A stretch of DNA of 64,000 nt from Kosakonia cowanii JCM 10956 = DSM 18146. Lineage in GTDB: Bacteria > Pseudomonadota > Gammaproteobacteria > Enterobacterales > Enterobacteriaceae. Each line of letters begins with the position of its first letter. Positions within the stretch are counted from its first letter, which is position 1. The translations under genes and the position numbers were made by a program. Below are positions 52,863 through 64,000 of this stretch, piece after piece. The DNA lies in contig NZ_CP019445.1 in NCBI RefSeq assembly GCF_001975225.1, forward strand, positions 2,976,001-3,040,000. Direction: 5' to 3'. The notes under the pieces are model-generated. The model did no database searches. It was given only the letters and a program-made list of their open reading frames with translations, and was not told where the DNA came from.

Positions 52863-54014
52863 TTACGGCTTCAGCCACTTGTCCAGCCACGGAAAGACCT
52901 CATCCTGCTGCTGCTGATAAAAGACATGGCCCAGCTCGGGCCAACTTTTGGTCACCAGTTTCTCATCGGCATGCTGCGACGCCCAGACGCGGTGCACTTT
53001 CTCAAAGGCCTCTGCGACCGCTTGCGGCGGGAAAAGCTTATCTTTGCTGCCGCTGAAGATCAGCATTGGCTTTGGTGCCGCGAGGCTGGCAATATCGGGA
53101 ATATCCATCAGCGCTGGCATACCGGGGTGCAGCATATAGAAGGCTGACTGCCCGCGAAGCACATTATTTCCGGGCTGCATCAGGCCATTGTAAGTGCCGA
53201 ACCACGAAATCACCGCCGTCGCGGCCACCTTGTCACTCAGCGCAGCCAGTTGCCAGGCGCGGAACCCGCCCATTGAGAAGCCCAGTACGCCGACGCGTTT
53301 GCTGTCGATACCTGCATGTGCGGCGATAAAATCGACGGTGCGCATATCTTCATATGCTACTTCGCCCGCAAGAGATCGGCCCAGATTGAAGTAGTTGCTG
53401 GCCAGCGCCTGCTGCTGGTCATAGACCATCGGCCCGCGATCGCCCCAGCCGGGGCTGTCGATAGCGATAACCGCGTAACCGCGCTGCGCCAGCTCATCGC
53501 CAATAAATTTTCCGCTGAAGAACTTATCCGCCCATGCCTGCGCGCTGGCGAGTTTTTTAGCGTCATTCCACGGTCTGATGAGCTTCTCTTTGCCGATATC
53601 AAATTTCGAACCGTGATCGTGCAGAAGCACCACCGCCGGATGCGGGCCGGGCGTTTTTGGCATCAGCAGCAGGGCCGAAATGCGGTTGTCGTCGGTAATA
53701 TTCAGCGCCAGTTTTTCAGCGGTGTAGCTGCCGCGATCCTCTTTGCTTATTGTTTCGGGCGCGAAGATTTTTGTGGCATCGGGGGTGAGGAGGGCGGCAC
53801 GAAAGCGTTGGCGGCTCTCTGTTTGCCATTGATTAAAATCGGTGTAGTGGCCGGAGAGCCAGGAGTCAGGGTAGAGCATTTGCGCTTTCAGCGCGGGCCA
53901 GCTTGCCGGGAGAGTGCCTTCGACGACGCCCTCGGTTTGCCACGTCTCTTGTGCGCTGGCCGCAGCGGAAATCAATAACGCAGCGGCCAGCGCCATTTTG
54001 CACGACATCTTCAT
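52863..54014 (-). CDS. Exported alpha/beta hydrolase
   Basis: A 383-residue protein with a signal peptide (cleavage near ASAQ, residue 22), so probably periplasmic. The alpha/beta hydrolase fold is shown by the nucleophile motif GFSMGG (Ser248), a SGSKDKLFP segment with the likely Asp, and ELGHVF with the likely His. The HDHGSKFDIGKEK region fits the dienelactone hydrolase / acetyl-xylan esterase-like group. The substrate is unknown. Absent between rluC and yceF in E. coli K-12. ATG at 54014; its codon use looks like that of the neighbours. Confidence 0.82.
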   Translation of the reverse strand: MKMSCKMALAAALLISAAASAQETWQTEGVVEGTLPASWPALKAQMLYPDSWLSGHYTDFNQWQTESRQRFRAALLTPDATKIFAPETISKEDRGSYTAEKLALNITDDNRISALLLMPKTPGPHPAVVLLHDHGSKFDIGKEKLIRPWNDAKKLASAQAWADKFFSGKFIGDELAQRGYAVIAIDSPGWGDRGPMVYDQQQALASNYFNLGRSLAGEVAYEDMRTVDFIAAHAGIDSKRVGVLGFSMGGFRAWQLAALSDKVAATAVISWFGTYNGLMQPGNNVLRGQSAFYMLHPGMPALMDIPDIASLAAPKPMLIFSGSKDKLFPPQAVAEAFEKVHRVWASQHADEKLVTKSWPELGHVFYQQQQDEVFPWLDKWLKP

Positions 54015-54099
54015 CAGTACCCCTCAAATTAAAACGGCGTTTTAATATTGAGAGAGACTCTACAGGTCGTTTACTAAACAATCTGTGATCGCTTAAGCA

Positions 54100-54684
54100 T
54101 TAGCTTAACAACGGGTTGCGCTCCTCACGGCGCAGCATCTGGCATAGCGCAATCAGTGGCAGCCCAACCAGCGTATTTGGATCGCGCCCTTCAAGCCTAT
54201 CGAACAGCGCGATGCCCAGTCCTTCGCTTTTAAAGCTACCGGCACAATTAAGCGGACGCTCTTTGCGGACGTAGTCGTCAATCTCCTGCTCATTTAAATG
54301 GCGGAAATGGACGTCGAAGGGTTCGCACTCCGTTTGCAGATGCCCGGTTGCCGAATTATAGAGCGCCAGTCCCGTATAGAAGGTGACGATATTTCCGCTC
54401 GCTTTCAGCAATTGCTGGCGGGCATTCTCTTCCGTATGCGGTTTGCCGTTAATTTCGCCATTCAATACGCACACCTGGTCGGAACCGATTATCAGATGGT
54501 GCGGATATTTATCCGCCAGCGATTGCGCTTTTTCCTGAGCAAGGCGCAGCACGAGGTGGCGGGGCGTTTCACCGGGGTGCGGTGTTTCGTCGGTTTGTGG
54601 CGCCGCACACTCAAAGGGGAGGCCGAGTTTATCCAGCAGCGCGCGACGATAGGGTGAAGTTGAAGCAAGAATAAGAGGAGACAT
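54100..54684 (-). CDS. yceF: YceF, m7GTP pyrophosphatase (Maf family)
   Basis: A 194-residue Maf-type nucleotide pyrophosphatase, the same length as in E. coli. Motifs are [14 protein letters not shown] at the start, DETP, and the catalytic region with GSDQVC. The E. coli protein prefers 7-methyl-GTP, so it probably cleans the nucleotide pool. It is divergent from yceD. Confidence 0.95.
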   Translation of the reverse strand: MSPLILASTSPYRRALLDKLGLPFECAAPQTDETPHPGETPRHLVLRLAQEKAQSLADKYPHHLIIGSDQVCVLNGEINGKPHTEENARQQLLKASGNIVTFYTGLALYNSATGHLQTECEPFDVHFRHLNEQEIDDYVRKERPLNCAGSFKSEGLGIALFDRLEGRDPNTLVGLPLIALCQMLRREERNPLLS

Positions 54685-55347
<663 letters not shown>

Positions 55348-55351
55348 TTGA

Positions 55352-55537
<186 letters not shown>

Positions 55538-55571
55538 TCACGCGCAAGCGTGATGAAGCTTAGTGAGGCTT

Positions 55572-55589
55572 TCCCCGCTCAGGCGGGGA
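55572..55589 (+). other. Hairpin in the rpmF-plsX gap
   Basis: TCCCCGC-TCAG-GCGGGGA, a perfect 7-bp stem with a tetraloop, 28 nt before the plsX start. No U-tract follows, so it is probably an mRNA-structure or processing element that may affect plsX expression. Confidence 0.5.
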
Positions 55590-55616
55590 TAAACCGAACC
55601 AGGCTCTGACGATACC

Positions 55617-56670
55617 TTGACACGTCTAACCCTGGCGTTAGATGTCATGGGGGGCGATTTTGGCCCCTCCGTGACAGTGCCTGCAGCTTTGCAGGCACTG
55701 AATTCTAATTCGCAACTCACTCTCCTGTTAGTCGGCGATCCCGACACAATCACGCCATTACTTGCCAAAGCTGATTTCGAGCAGCGCTCTCGCCTGCTTG
55801 TTGTTCCTGCACAGTCAGTTATTGCCAGTGATGCGCGCGCGGCGCAGGCGATCCGTAATAGTCGCGGTACGTCAATGCGTATTGCGCTGGAGCTGGTGAA
55901 AGAGGGGCGCGCCCAGGCCTGCGTCAGCGCAGGCAATACCGGGGCGCTGATGGGGCTGGCGAAGCTGCTGCTCAAACCCCTAGATGGCATTGAACGCCCG
56001 GCGCTGGTGACGGTATTACCGCATCAGCAAAAGGGCAGAACGGTGGTGCTCGATCTGGGTGCGAATGTCGATTGCGATAGTACGATGCTGGCGCAATTCG
56101 CCGTTATGGGTGCCGTCATGGCGGAGGAGATCCTTGAGATCGCCAACCCGCGGGTCGCTCTGCTCAATATTGGTGAAGAGGAGAGCAAAGGCCATGACAA
56201 TATCCGCGAAGCTGCCGCGTTATTACGCGAAGCGCCATCCATCAACTACATTGGTTACCTGGAAGCGAACGAATTATTAACCGGCAAGACGGATGTGCTG
56301 GTGTGTGACGGTTTCACCGGAAACGTCACGCTAAAAACCATGGAAGGGGTTGTCAGAATGTTTCTTTCGCTGCTGAAATCGCAGGGCGAAGGGAAAAAAA
56401 AGGGCGTGGTGGCTCATCTTACTCAAACGTTGGTTACAAAAAAGTCTGATAAGTCGATTCAGCCACCTCAACCCCGACCAGTATAATGGTGCCTGTCTGT
56501 TAGGATTGCGCGGCACAGTGATTAAAAGTCACGGCGCAGCCAATCAGCGCGCGTTTTGCGTCGCGATTGAGCAGGCAGTGCAGGCGGTGCAGCGGCAAGT
56601 CCCACAACGGATTGCCGCTCGCCTGGAATCTGTGTACATCGCGTCGGCTTCGTCTGCACTGGGCGACTAA
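55617..56670 (+). pseudogene. plsX: PlsX, phosphate acyltransferase, with a frameshift at an A8 run
   Basis: The frame from the TTG start at 55617 reads as PlsX ([58 protein letters not shown]) up to SQGEGKKK, then runs out of register and stops at 56486 (289 residues). Dropping one A from the run of eight A at 56394-56401 restores the family sequence in the next frame ([33 protein letters not shown]) to a stop at 56670, giving 350 residues (E. coli 356). PlsX makes acyl-phosphate from acyl-ACP for phospholipid synthesis. The lesion could be an assembly error, a recent mutation or slippage-dependent expression; the downstream part shows no decay. Confidence 0.88.
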
Positions 56671-56712
56671 AGCAAGAACGTATGTATATTATCCAAGAGT
56701 GACTGAGCGCAC

Positions 56713-57666
56713 ATGTATACAAAGATTATTGGTACCGGCAGCTATCTGCCAGAACAGGTTCGAACAAACGCCGATTTAGAAAAAATGGTCGATACCTCCG
56801 ACGAGTGGATTGTCACGCGTACGGGTATTCGTGAGCGTCGTATTGCTGCGGCAAACGAGACTGTATCGACTATGGGCTTTGAGGCCGCTAAACGCGCGCT
56901 CGAAATGGCCGGCATCGATAACGATCAGATTGGCTTAATCATTGTCGCAACCACTTCAGCGACCCACGCTTTCCCAAGCGCTGCCTGCCAGATCCAGAAT
57001 ATGCTGGGGATTAAAGGCTGCCCGGCGTTTGACGTTGCCGCCGCCTGCGCAGGCTTTACCTATGCCCTGAGCATTGCCGATCAATACATCAAATCCGGTG
57101 CGGTAAAAAATGCGCTGGTAATCGGCTCCGATGCGCTGGCGCGTACGCTCGATCCGGAAGATCGCGGTACGATTATCCTCTTTGGTGACGCTGCGGGCGC
57201 TGCCGTACTGGGCGCTTCAGAAGAGCCGGGGATTATCTCCACGCATATGCACGCTGACGGAAGCTATGGCGAACTGCTGACGCTGCCGAATCTCGATCGC
57301 GTAAACCCGGAAAATCCGACCTATTTAACGATGGCGGGTAACGAAGTCTTTAAAGTTGCCGTCACCGAACTGGCGCATATTGTTGACGAAACGTTGGCTG
57401 CCAATAACCTCGAGCGCAGCGAGCTGGACTGGCTGGTACCACACCAGGCGAACCTGCGCATTATCAGCGCAACGGCGAAAAAACTCGGCATGTCGATGGA
57501 CAATGTAGTGGTAACACTCGATCGTCATGGCAATACGTCTGCCGCTTCCGTGCCTTGCGCACTGGATGAAGCGGTGCGCGACGGGCGCATCAAAGCTGGT
57601 CAGCTGATCCTGCTTGAAGCCTTTGGCGGCGGGTTCACCTGGGGCTCTGCGCTGGTACGTTTCTGA
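56713..57666 (+). CDS. fabH: FabH, 3-oxoacyl-ACP synthase III
   Basis: A 317-residue enzyme (E. coli 317) that condenses acetyl-CoA with malonyl-ACP to start fatty acid synthesis. Catalytic Cys112 ([12 protein letters not shown]), the His of VPHQANLRI and the Asn of RHGNTSAAS are present. It follows plsX by 42 nt in the fab operon. Confidence 0.97.
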   Translation: MYTKIIGTGSYLPEQVRTNADLEKMVDTSDEWIVTRTGIRERRIAAANETVSTMGFEAAKRALEMAGIDNDQIGLIIVATTSATHAFPSAACQIQNMLGIKGCPAFDVAAACAGFTYALSIADQYIKSGAVKNALVIGSDALARTLDPEDRGTIILFGDAAGAAVLGASEEPGIISTHMHADGSYGELLTLPNLDRVNPENPTYLTMAGNEVFKVAVTELAHIVDETLAANNLERSELDWLVPHQANLRIISATAKKLGMSMDNVVVTLDRHGNTSAASVPCALDEAVRDGRIKAGQLILLEAFGGGFTWGSALVRF

Positions 57667-57682
57667 GTATAGGGATAAAAAA

Positions 57683-58612
57683 ATGACGCAATTCGCATTT
57701 GTGTTTCCGGGACAGGGTTCCCAGACTGTCGGCATGCTGGCCGACATGGCTGCAACCTGGCCGGTTATCGAAGAGACTTTCCAGGAAGCTTCAGCGGTGC
57801 TGGGCTACGATCTCTGGGCGCTGGTGCAGCAAGGCCCGGCGGAAGAGCTGAACAAAACCTGGCAGACTCAGCCGGCGCTGTTGACGGCTTCTGTCGCGCT
57901 GTGGCGCGTATGGCAGCAGCAGGGCGGTAAAACGCCTGCGCTGATGGCAGGTCATAGCCTTGGCGAATACTCTGCGCTGGTTTGCGCAGGCGTGATCGCC
58001 TTTGCTGATGCGGTTCGCCTGGTTGAACTGCGCGGTAAGTTTATGCAGGATGCCGTTCCGGCAGGTACCGGTGCGATGTCCGCGATTATCGGTCTTGATG
58101 ACGCCGCAATTGCACAGGCGTGTGAAGCCGCTGCCGAAGGGCAAGTCGTCTCGCCGGTAAACTATAACTCACCGGGTCAGGTTGTCATTGCGGGTCATAA
58201 AGAAGCCGTTGAGCGTGCAGGGGCTGCCTGTAAAGCCGCTGGTGCAAAACGTGCGCTGCCGCTGCCGGTAAGCGTTCCTTCCCACTGCGCGTTGATGAAA
58301 CCTGCGGCGGAGAAGCTGGCTGCGGAGCTCAGCAATATTACGTTTAATGCGCCGCAGATCCCGGTCGTGAATAACGTCGATGTGGCGTGTGAAACTACCC
58401 CGGAAGCGATTCGCGATGCGCTGGTGCGCCAGCTCTACAGCCCGGTTCAGTGGACCAAAAGCGTTGAGTTTATGGCGTCACAGGGCATTGAGCACCTGTA
58501 TGAAGTGGGTCCGGGTAAAGTCCTCACCGGCCTGACTAAACGTATTGTTGACACCCTGACAGCCTCGGCGTTGAACGAGCCGGCGGCGATGTCAGAGGCA
58601 CTTGCGCAATAA
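57683..58612 (+). CDS. fabD: FabD, malonyl-CoA:ACP transacylase
   Basis: A 309-residue enzyme, the same size as in E. coli, transferring malonyl from CoA to ACP. The nucleophile Ser92 in GHSLGEYSA and the VPSHCALM His motif are seen. An upstream in-frame extension overlapping fabH is not used by the family; the ATG at 57683 begins MTQFAFVFPGQGSQ, as expected. Confidence 0.97.
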   Translation: MTQFAFVFPGQGSQTVGMLADMAATWPVIEETFQEASAVLGYDLWALVQQGPAEELNKTWQTQPALLTASVALWRVWQQQGGKTPALMAGHSLGEYSALVCAGVIAFADAVRLVELRGKFMQDAVPAGTGAMSAIIGLDDAAIAQACEAAAEGQVVSPVNYNSPGQVVIAGHKEAVERAGAACKAAGAKRALPLPVSVPSHCALMKPAAEKLAAELSNITFNAPQIPVVNNVDVACETTPEAIRDALVRQLYSPVQWTKSVEFMASQGIEHLYEVGPGKVLTGLTKRIVDTLTASALNEPAAMSEALAQ

Positions 58613-58624
58613 AAGAGGAAGACC

Positions 58625-59359
58625 ATGAGTTTTGAAGGAAAAATCGCGCTGGTTACCGGTGCAAGCCGCGGTATTGGCCGCGCAATCGCCGAAACCCTCG
58701 TAGCCCGTGGCGCGAAGGTGATTGGTACTGCGACCAGCGAAAGTGGCGCGCAGGCAATCAGCGATTATCTGGGTGCGAACGGTAAAGGTCTGCAGTTAAA
58801 TGTGACCGACCCTGCATCTATCGAATATGTGCTGGAAAACATTCGCGCTGAGTTTGGCGAGGTCGATATTCTGGTGAACAACGCCGGTATCACCCGTGAC
58901 AATCTGCTGATGCGCATGAAAGATGATGAGTGGAACGATATTATCGAGACCAATCTTTCATCTGTTTTCCGTCTGTCAAAAGCGGTAATGCGAGCTATGA
59001 TGAAAAAGCGTCATGGGCGTATTATCACTATCGGTTCTGTGGTTGGTACCATGGGAAATGCCGGTCAGGCCAACTACGCTGCGGCGAAAGCGGGTCTTAT
59101 CGGTTTTAGTAAATCGCTGGCGCGTGAAATTGCGTCCCGCGGTATTACGGTAAACGTTGTTGCTCCGGGTTTTATTGAAACGGACATGACGCGTGCGCTA
59201 TCTGACGATCAGCGTGCGGGTATTCTGGCGCAAGTGCCTGCAGGCCGTCTCGGCGGTGCGCAGGAAATCGCCAGCGCGGTTGCATTTTTAGCCTCTGACG
59301 AGGCGGGTTACATCACTGGTGAGACCCTGCACGTCAACGGCGGAATGTATATGGTTTAA
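58625..59359 (+). CDS. fabG: FabG, 3-oxoacyl-ACP reductase
   Basis: A 244-residue short-chain dehydrogenase (E. coli 244) that reduces 3-oxoacyl-ACP with NADPH. The [12 protein letters not shown] nucleotide-binding motif and the Ser-Tyr-Lys triad (IGSVVG and NYAAAKAG) are intact, with the C-terminal GGMYMV. It starts 12 nt after fabD with an AGAGGAAG site. Confidence 0.97.
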
Positions 59360-59513
59360 CCACGATGAAATTTATTTGCGTTATTGGGGTGAAAAGCCTC
59401 AAAATAGCGTAAAATCGTGGTACGAACTGCCGGGATTTAGTTGCAAATTTTTCAACATTTTATACACTACGAAAACCATCGCGAAAGCGAGTTTTGATAG
59501 GAAATTTAAGAGT
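59360..59513 (+). promoter_or_regulatory. acpP promoter and leader
   Basis: A 154-nt A+T-rich gap. TATACAC at 59461 is a likely -10 box; the -35 is poor (TTGCAA at 59441 is only 14 nt away). It carries a small TCGC-GAAA-GCGA hairpin and a TAGGAAA site before the ATG. The separate promoter fits the very high ACP level needed; exact boxes are uncertain. Confidence 0.45.
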
Positions 59514-59750
59514 ATGAGCACTATCGAAGAACGCGTTAAGAAAATTATCGGCGAGCAGCTGGGCGTTAAGCAGGAAGAAGTTACCAACAATGCTTCCTTC
59601 GTTGAGGACCTGGGCGCTGATTCTCTTGACACCGTTGAGCTGGTAATGGCTCTGGAAGAAGAGTTTGATACTGAGATTCCGGACGAAGAAGCTGAGAAGA
59701 TCACTACCGTTCAGGCTGCCATTGATTACATCAACGGCCACCAGGCGTAA
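59514..59750 (+). CDS. acpP: Acyl carrier protein
   Basis: A 78-residue acidic protein whose sequence looks identical to E. coli AcpP. Ser37 in GADSLDT is the 4'-phosphopantetheine attachment site. It carries acyl chains for FabD, FabH, FabF, LpxL and PlsX and is required by MdoH. An open extension upstream is not coding; the ATG at 59514 gives [10 protein letters not shown]. Confidence 0.98.
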
Positions 59751-59762
59751 GTGAACATCTCC

Positions 59763-59789
59763 AGGCGGTCATTCGACCGCCTGAGTTTT
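59763..59789 (+). terminator. Hairpin terminator after acpP
   Basis: AGGCGGTC-ATTC-GACCGCCT then GAGTTTTATC, 12 nt past the acpP stop. The T-run is short, so partial read-through into fabF is likely. Confidence 0.75.
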
Positions 59790-59795
59790 ATCTAA

Positions 59796-61082
<1,287 letters not shown>

Positions 61083-61096
61083 TCAACCTGCCGTAT

Positions 61097-61120
61097 AAAG
61101 GCCCGCTTGCGGGCCTTTTC
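61097..61120 (+). terminator. Intrinsic terminator after fabF
   Basis: AAAGGCCCGC-TTGC-GGGCCTTTTC, with the T-run partly in the stem; 15 nt past the fabF stop. Confidence 0.85.
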
Positions 61121-61194
61121 TATTCTGATTTATCCCCCTTGTCCTCGGCTTTTCATCCTGCCAAACTGTCTGCCCATGCATACAAGGAGTCGCT

Positions 61195-62010
61195 ATGTTC
61201 TTGATTAATGGCACAGAGCAGGCCTCGCTTGCGGCCAATGACCGGGCGACGCAGTTTGGCGACGGCTGTTTTACCACCGCACGTATTATCGACGGGCAGA
61301 TTCAATTTGCTGCCGCTCACCAGCAGCGTCTGCGGCAGGGGTGCGAGCGCCTGGCGATCCCTTTTGCCGACTGGTCTGCGCTTGAGCAGGAGATGACCAT
61401 GCTGGCGAAAGAGCACGATGAAGGCGTTATTAAAGCGGTGATCACGCGCGGCGCGGGCGGACGTGGCTACAGCCCGGCCAACTGTTCTGCGCCGACGCGC
61501 ATTGTCTCCTTTGCACAGAGGCCCGCGCACTATGCGCGCTGGCAGCAGGAGGGGGTCTCCCTTGCGCTCAGTGAGATCCGTCTGGGGCGCAATCCTGCCC
61601 TTGCCGGTATCAAACACCTTAACCGGCTGGAACAGGTGCTTATTCGCCTCGGGCTTGAACAAACCGACGCTGATGACGCGCTGGTGCTCGACAGCGACGG
61701 CTGGATCACCGAGTGCAGCGCGGGAAATCTCTTCTGGCGGCAGGGTAAAACGGTGTTTACGCCCAGGCTCGATCAGGCGGGTGTGGATGGCATTATGCGG
61801 CAATATTGCCTGCGCCAGCTGGCATCTTCTGCGTTTGACGTTGTCGAAGTGAACGCCGGGCTCGATGCGCTGGCACTGGCAGACGAAGCCATTATTTGTA
61901 ACGCGCTGATGCCGGTTGTACCGGTTCGCCAGTGGGCGGACAGGCAGTGGCAGGCGCGCGATCTGTACCATTTTTTAGCCCCTCTTTGTGAGCGCATGAA
62001 TCCATTATGA
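61195..62010 (+). CDS. pabC: PabC, aminodeoxychorismate lyase
   Basis: A 271-residue class IV aminotransferase-fold PLP enzyme (E. coli 269) that converts aminodeoxychorismate to p-aminobenzoate for folate synthesis. The PLP Lys is Lys140 in [11 protein letters not shown], and the [15 protein letters not shown] region is present ([11 protein letters not shown]). An AAGGAG site precedes the ATG at 61195. The end overlaps mltG by four bases (ATGA). Confidence 0.95.
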   Translation: MFLINGTEQASLAANDRATQFGDGCFTTARIIDGQIQFAAAHQQRLRQGCERLAIPFADWSALEQEMTMLAKEHDEGVIKAVITRGAGGRGYSPANCSAPTRIVSFAQRPAHYARWQQEGVSLALSEIRLGRNPALAGIKHLNRLEQVLIRLGLEQTDADDALVLDSDGWITECSAGNLFWRQGKTVFTPRLDQAGVDGIMRQYCLRQLASSAFDVVEVNAGLDALALADEAIICNALMPVVPVRQWADRQWQARDLYHFLAPLCERMNPL

Positions 62011-63029
62011 AAAAACTCTTTGGCGTTGTACTCATTCTGCTCGCGGTACTGGTTGTTGCCGCAGGCGCCGGTGCCTGGAAGGTGCGACAACTGGCCGACA
62101 GCAAAATTTTGATCAAAGACGAAACCATCTTCACCTTGCCGGCAGGCACCGGGCGCACAACGCTTGGCGAGTTGCTCTATCGCGAAAAGGTGATTAATCG
62201 TCCGCGCGTATTCCAGTGGTTACTGCGCCTGGAACCCGATCTTTCGCATTTTAAAGCCGGTACCTACCGCTTCACGCCCAACATGACCGTGCGGGAGATG
62301 ATGCAGTTGCTGGAGAGCGGCAAAGAGGCGCAGTTCCCGCTTCGTTTCGTTGAGGGGATGCGGTTAAGCGACTACCTGAAACAGCTGCGCGACGCGCCAT
62401 ACATTAAGCACACGCTGAAAGATGATGACTACGCAACCGTAGCGCAGGCGATAAAAATGGCGCACCCGGAGTGGGTCGAAGGGTGGTTCTGGCCCGACAC
62501 GTGGATGTACACCGCCAATACTACCGACGTCGCGCTGTTGAAACGCGCGCATCAAAAAATGGTGCAGGCCGTTGCCCGTGCCTGGGAAGGGCGCGCTGAA
62601 GGGCTGCCCTATAAAGATGAAAATCAGCTGGTGACGATGGCCTCGATCATTGAGAAAGAGACCGCCGTCGCCGGTGAGCGCGACCGGGTAGCCTCGGTGT
62701 TTATTAACCGGCTGCGCATCGGGATGCGTCTGCAGACCGATCCGACGGTAATCTACGGGATGGGGGCGCGATATAGTGGTAAGCTGTCGCGCGCCGATCT
62801 CGAGGCACCGACGGATTACAACACCTATGTTATTAACGGCCTGCCGCCGGGGCCGATTGCCACGCCGGGTGAAGCCTCACTGAAAGCCGCGGCGCATCCG
62901 GCAAAAACGCCATATCTCTATTTTGTTGCCGACGGTAAAGGCGGGCATACGTTTAACACCAATCTCGCCAGTCATAATCGATCGGTGCAGGAGTACCTGA
63001 AAGTACTTAAGGAAAAAAATGGGCAGTAA
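62007..63029 (+). CDS. mltG: MltG, endolytic peptidoglycan transglycosylase
   Basis: A 340-residue protein (E. coli 340) with one N-terminal membrane segment (residues 4-24), a LysM-like subdomain and a YceG catalytic domain. Catalytic Glu218 lies in [10 protein letters not shown]. It cuts nascent glycan strands and sets their length. It is coupled to pabC at the start and overlaps tmk by 11 nt at the end. Confidence 0.95.
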   Translation: MKKLFGVVLILLAVLVVAAGAGAWKVRQLADSKILIKDETIFTLPAGTGRTTLGELLYREKVINRPRVFQWLLRLEPDLSHFKAGTYRFTPNMTVREMMQLLESGKEAQFPLRFVEGMRLSDYLKQLRDAPYIKHTLKDDDYATVAQAIKMAHPEWVEGWFWPDTWMYTANTTDVALLKRAHQKMVQAVARAWEGRAEGLPYKDENQLVTMASIIEKETAVAGERDRVASVFINRLRIGMRLQTDPTVIYGMGARYSGKLSRADLEAPTDYNTYVINGLPPGPIATPGEASLKAAAHPAKTPYLYFVADGKGGHTFNTNLASHNRSVQEYLKVLKEKNGQ

Positions 63030-63660
63030 ATACATCGTCATTGAAGGGCTGGAAGGCGCGGGCAAAACCACCGCGCGGGATGTCATTGTCGACACGCTGA
63101 ACACGCTCGGCGTTGGCGACATGGTCTTCACCCGCGAGCCGGGCGGCACGCTGCTGGCAGAAAAGCTGCGCAGCCTGGTGCTGGATATCCGATCCGTCGG
63201 GGATGAAGTGATCACCGATAAAGCCGAAGTGCTGATGTTTTACGCCGCCCGCGTTCAGCTGGTGGAGACGGTGATCAAACCTGCGCTGGCAAGCGGAAGC
63301 TGGGTGATTGGCGATCGCCACGATCTCTCCACCCAGGCCTACCAGGGCGGCGGACGCGGTATTGATCAAACCCTGCTCACCACGCTGCGCGACGCGGTGC
63401 TCGGCGATTTCCGCCCCGATTTAACAATCTATCTTGATGTGACGCCGGAAGTGGGCCTCAAACGCGCCCGCGCGCGCGGCGAGCTTGACCGCATTGAGCA
63501 GGAGTCGCTCGATTTCTTCAACCGCACGCGTGCCCGCTATCTGGAACTGGCGGCGCAAGATGCGACTATTCGTACCATTGATGCCACTCAGTCGCTGGAA
63601 GAGGTTGTAGCCGATATTCGCCGCACCGTTACCGCATGGGTGGAGGAGCAGGGCGCATGA
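63019..63660 (+). CDS. tmk: Thymidylate kinase
   Basis: A 213-residue kinase (E. coli 213) making dTDP from dTMP. The P-loop GLEGAGKTT (10-18), the DR motif ([17 protein letters not shown]) and the LID segment ([12 protein letters not shown]) are intact. The start overlaps mltG and the end overlaps holB by four bases. Confidence 0.96.
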   Translation: MGSKYIVIEGLEGAGKTTARDVIVDTLNTLGVGDMVFTREPGGTLLAEKLRSLVLDIRSVGDEVITDKAEVLMFYAARVQLVETVIKPALASGSWVIGDRHDLSTQAYQGGGRGIDQTLLTTLRDAVLGDFRPDLTIYLDVTPEVGLKRARARGELDRIEQESLDFFNRTRARYLELAAQDATIRTIDATQSLEEVVADIRRTVTAWVEEQGA

Positions 63661-64000
63661 AATGGTATCCGTGGCTACGGCCGGACTTTGAACAACTGGT
63701 CGCCAGTTATCAGAGCGGGCGCGGGCACCACGCGTTACTGATCCACGCCCTGGAAGGGATGGGCGACGATGCGCTCATCTACGCCATTAACCGCCTGCTG
63801 CTCTGCCAGACGCCGCAAGGAAATAAAAGCTGCGGTCGCTGCCGCGGCTGCGAATTGATGCAGGCCGGTACGCACCCCGATTATTACGTGCTTGCGCCCG
63901 AGAAAGGGAAGTCGACGCTGGGCATCGATGCGGTGCGTGAAGTGAATGAAAAGCTGTATGAGCACGCCCGGCTCGGCGGCGCGAAAGTCGTCTGCCTGCC
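63657..64000 (+). CDS. holB: DNA polymerase III subunit delta' (3' end cut by window)
   Basis: The first 114 codons of HolB, the clamp-loader delta' subunit. [19 protein letters not shown] and the zinc-binding cysteines CGRCRGC match E. coli (334 residues). Delta' lacks ATPase activity and acts as the rigid stator of the clamp loader. The ATG at 63657 overlaps the tmk stop. The gene continues beyond the window. Confidence 0.96.
   Translation, partial: MKWYPWLRPDFEQLVASYQSGRGHHALLIHALEGMGDDALIYAINRLLLCQTPQGNKSCGRCRGCELMQAGTHPDYYVLAPEKGKSTLGIDAVREVNEKLYEHARLGGAKVVCL

Overview
The window is chromosomal DNA from a member of the Enterobacterales. Almost every protein is a close match to a known Escherichia coli protein, and the genes run in the E. 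coli order from ycdX to holB (about 23-25 min on the K-12 map). G+C is moderately high. The host looks like a relative of Enterobacter, Kosakonia or Klebsiella, but the genus cannot be fixed from this sequence alone. Both ends cut genes: ycdX on the left and holB on the right. I see no rRNA or tRNA gene, insertion sequence, prophage or CRISPR array.

Layout. 1-3.9 kb: ycdX (partial), ycdY, ycdZ, ymdB, clsC. The curli (csg) genes that E. coli carries between ycdZ and ymdB are absent. 3.9-10.1 kb: mdoC, then divergent mdoGH (osmoregulated periplasmic glucans), yceK, msyB. 10.2-20.3 kb: an accessory block where E. coli has mdtG. It holds a solitary hypX (CO-forming hydrogenase maturation enzyme), an exported amidohydrolase, a LysR regulator and a complete ytcA-mdtNOP tripartite efflux operon. 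20.3-34 kb: lpxL, trhO, yceI-yceJ, solA, bssS, dinI (with LexA box), pyrC (with PurR box and leader hairpin), yceB, grxB, mdtH, rimJ-yceH-mviM, murJ. 34-45.7 kb: the flagellar flgNMA / flgBCDEFGHIJ / flgKL cluster with recognisable sigma-28 promoters. 45.7-48 kb: an accessory MFS exporter and a divergent LysR regulator. 48-64 kb: rne, rluC, an accessory exported alpha/beta hydrolase, yceF, yceD-rpmF-plsX-fabHDG-acpP-fabF, pabC-mltG-tmk-holB.

How the parts work together. The glucan, lipid A (lpxL), cardiolipin (clsC), lipid II flippase (murJ), fatty acid (plsX-fab) and mltG genes all serve the cell envelope. The flg cluster supplies the flagellar rod, hook, rings, hook-filament junction, the anti-sigma factor FlgM and the chaperone FlgN.

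Most notable observations. (1) plsX is interrupted by a frameshift at a run of eight A residues, although the rest of the normal protein is intact in the next frame. This is an assembly error, a recent mutation or slippage-based recoding. (2) A lone hypX, with no hydrogenase gene in view, sits beside an amidohydrolase and an efflux operon with dyad-symmetric candidate operators. (3) The RNase E arginine-rich segment carries a 9-nt tandem repeat expansion. (4) There is a candidate 29-residue membrane or secreted small protein between yceJ and solA.
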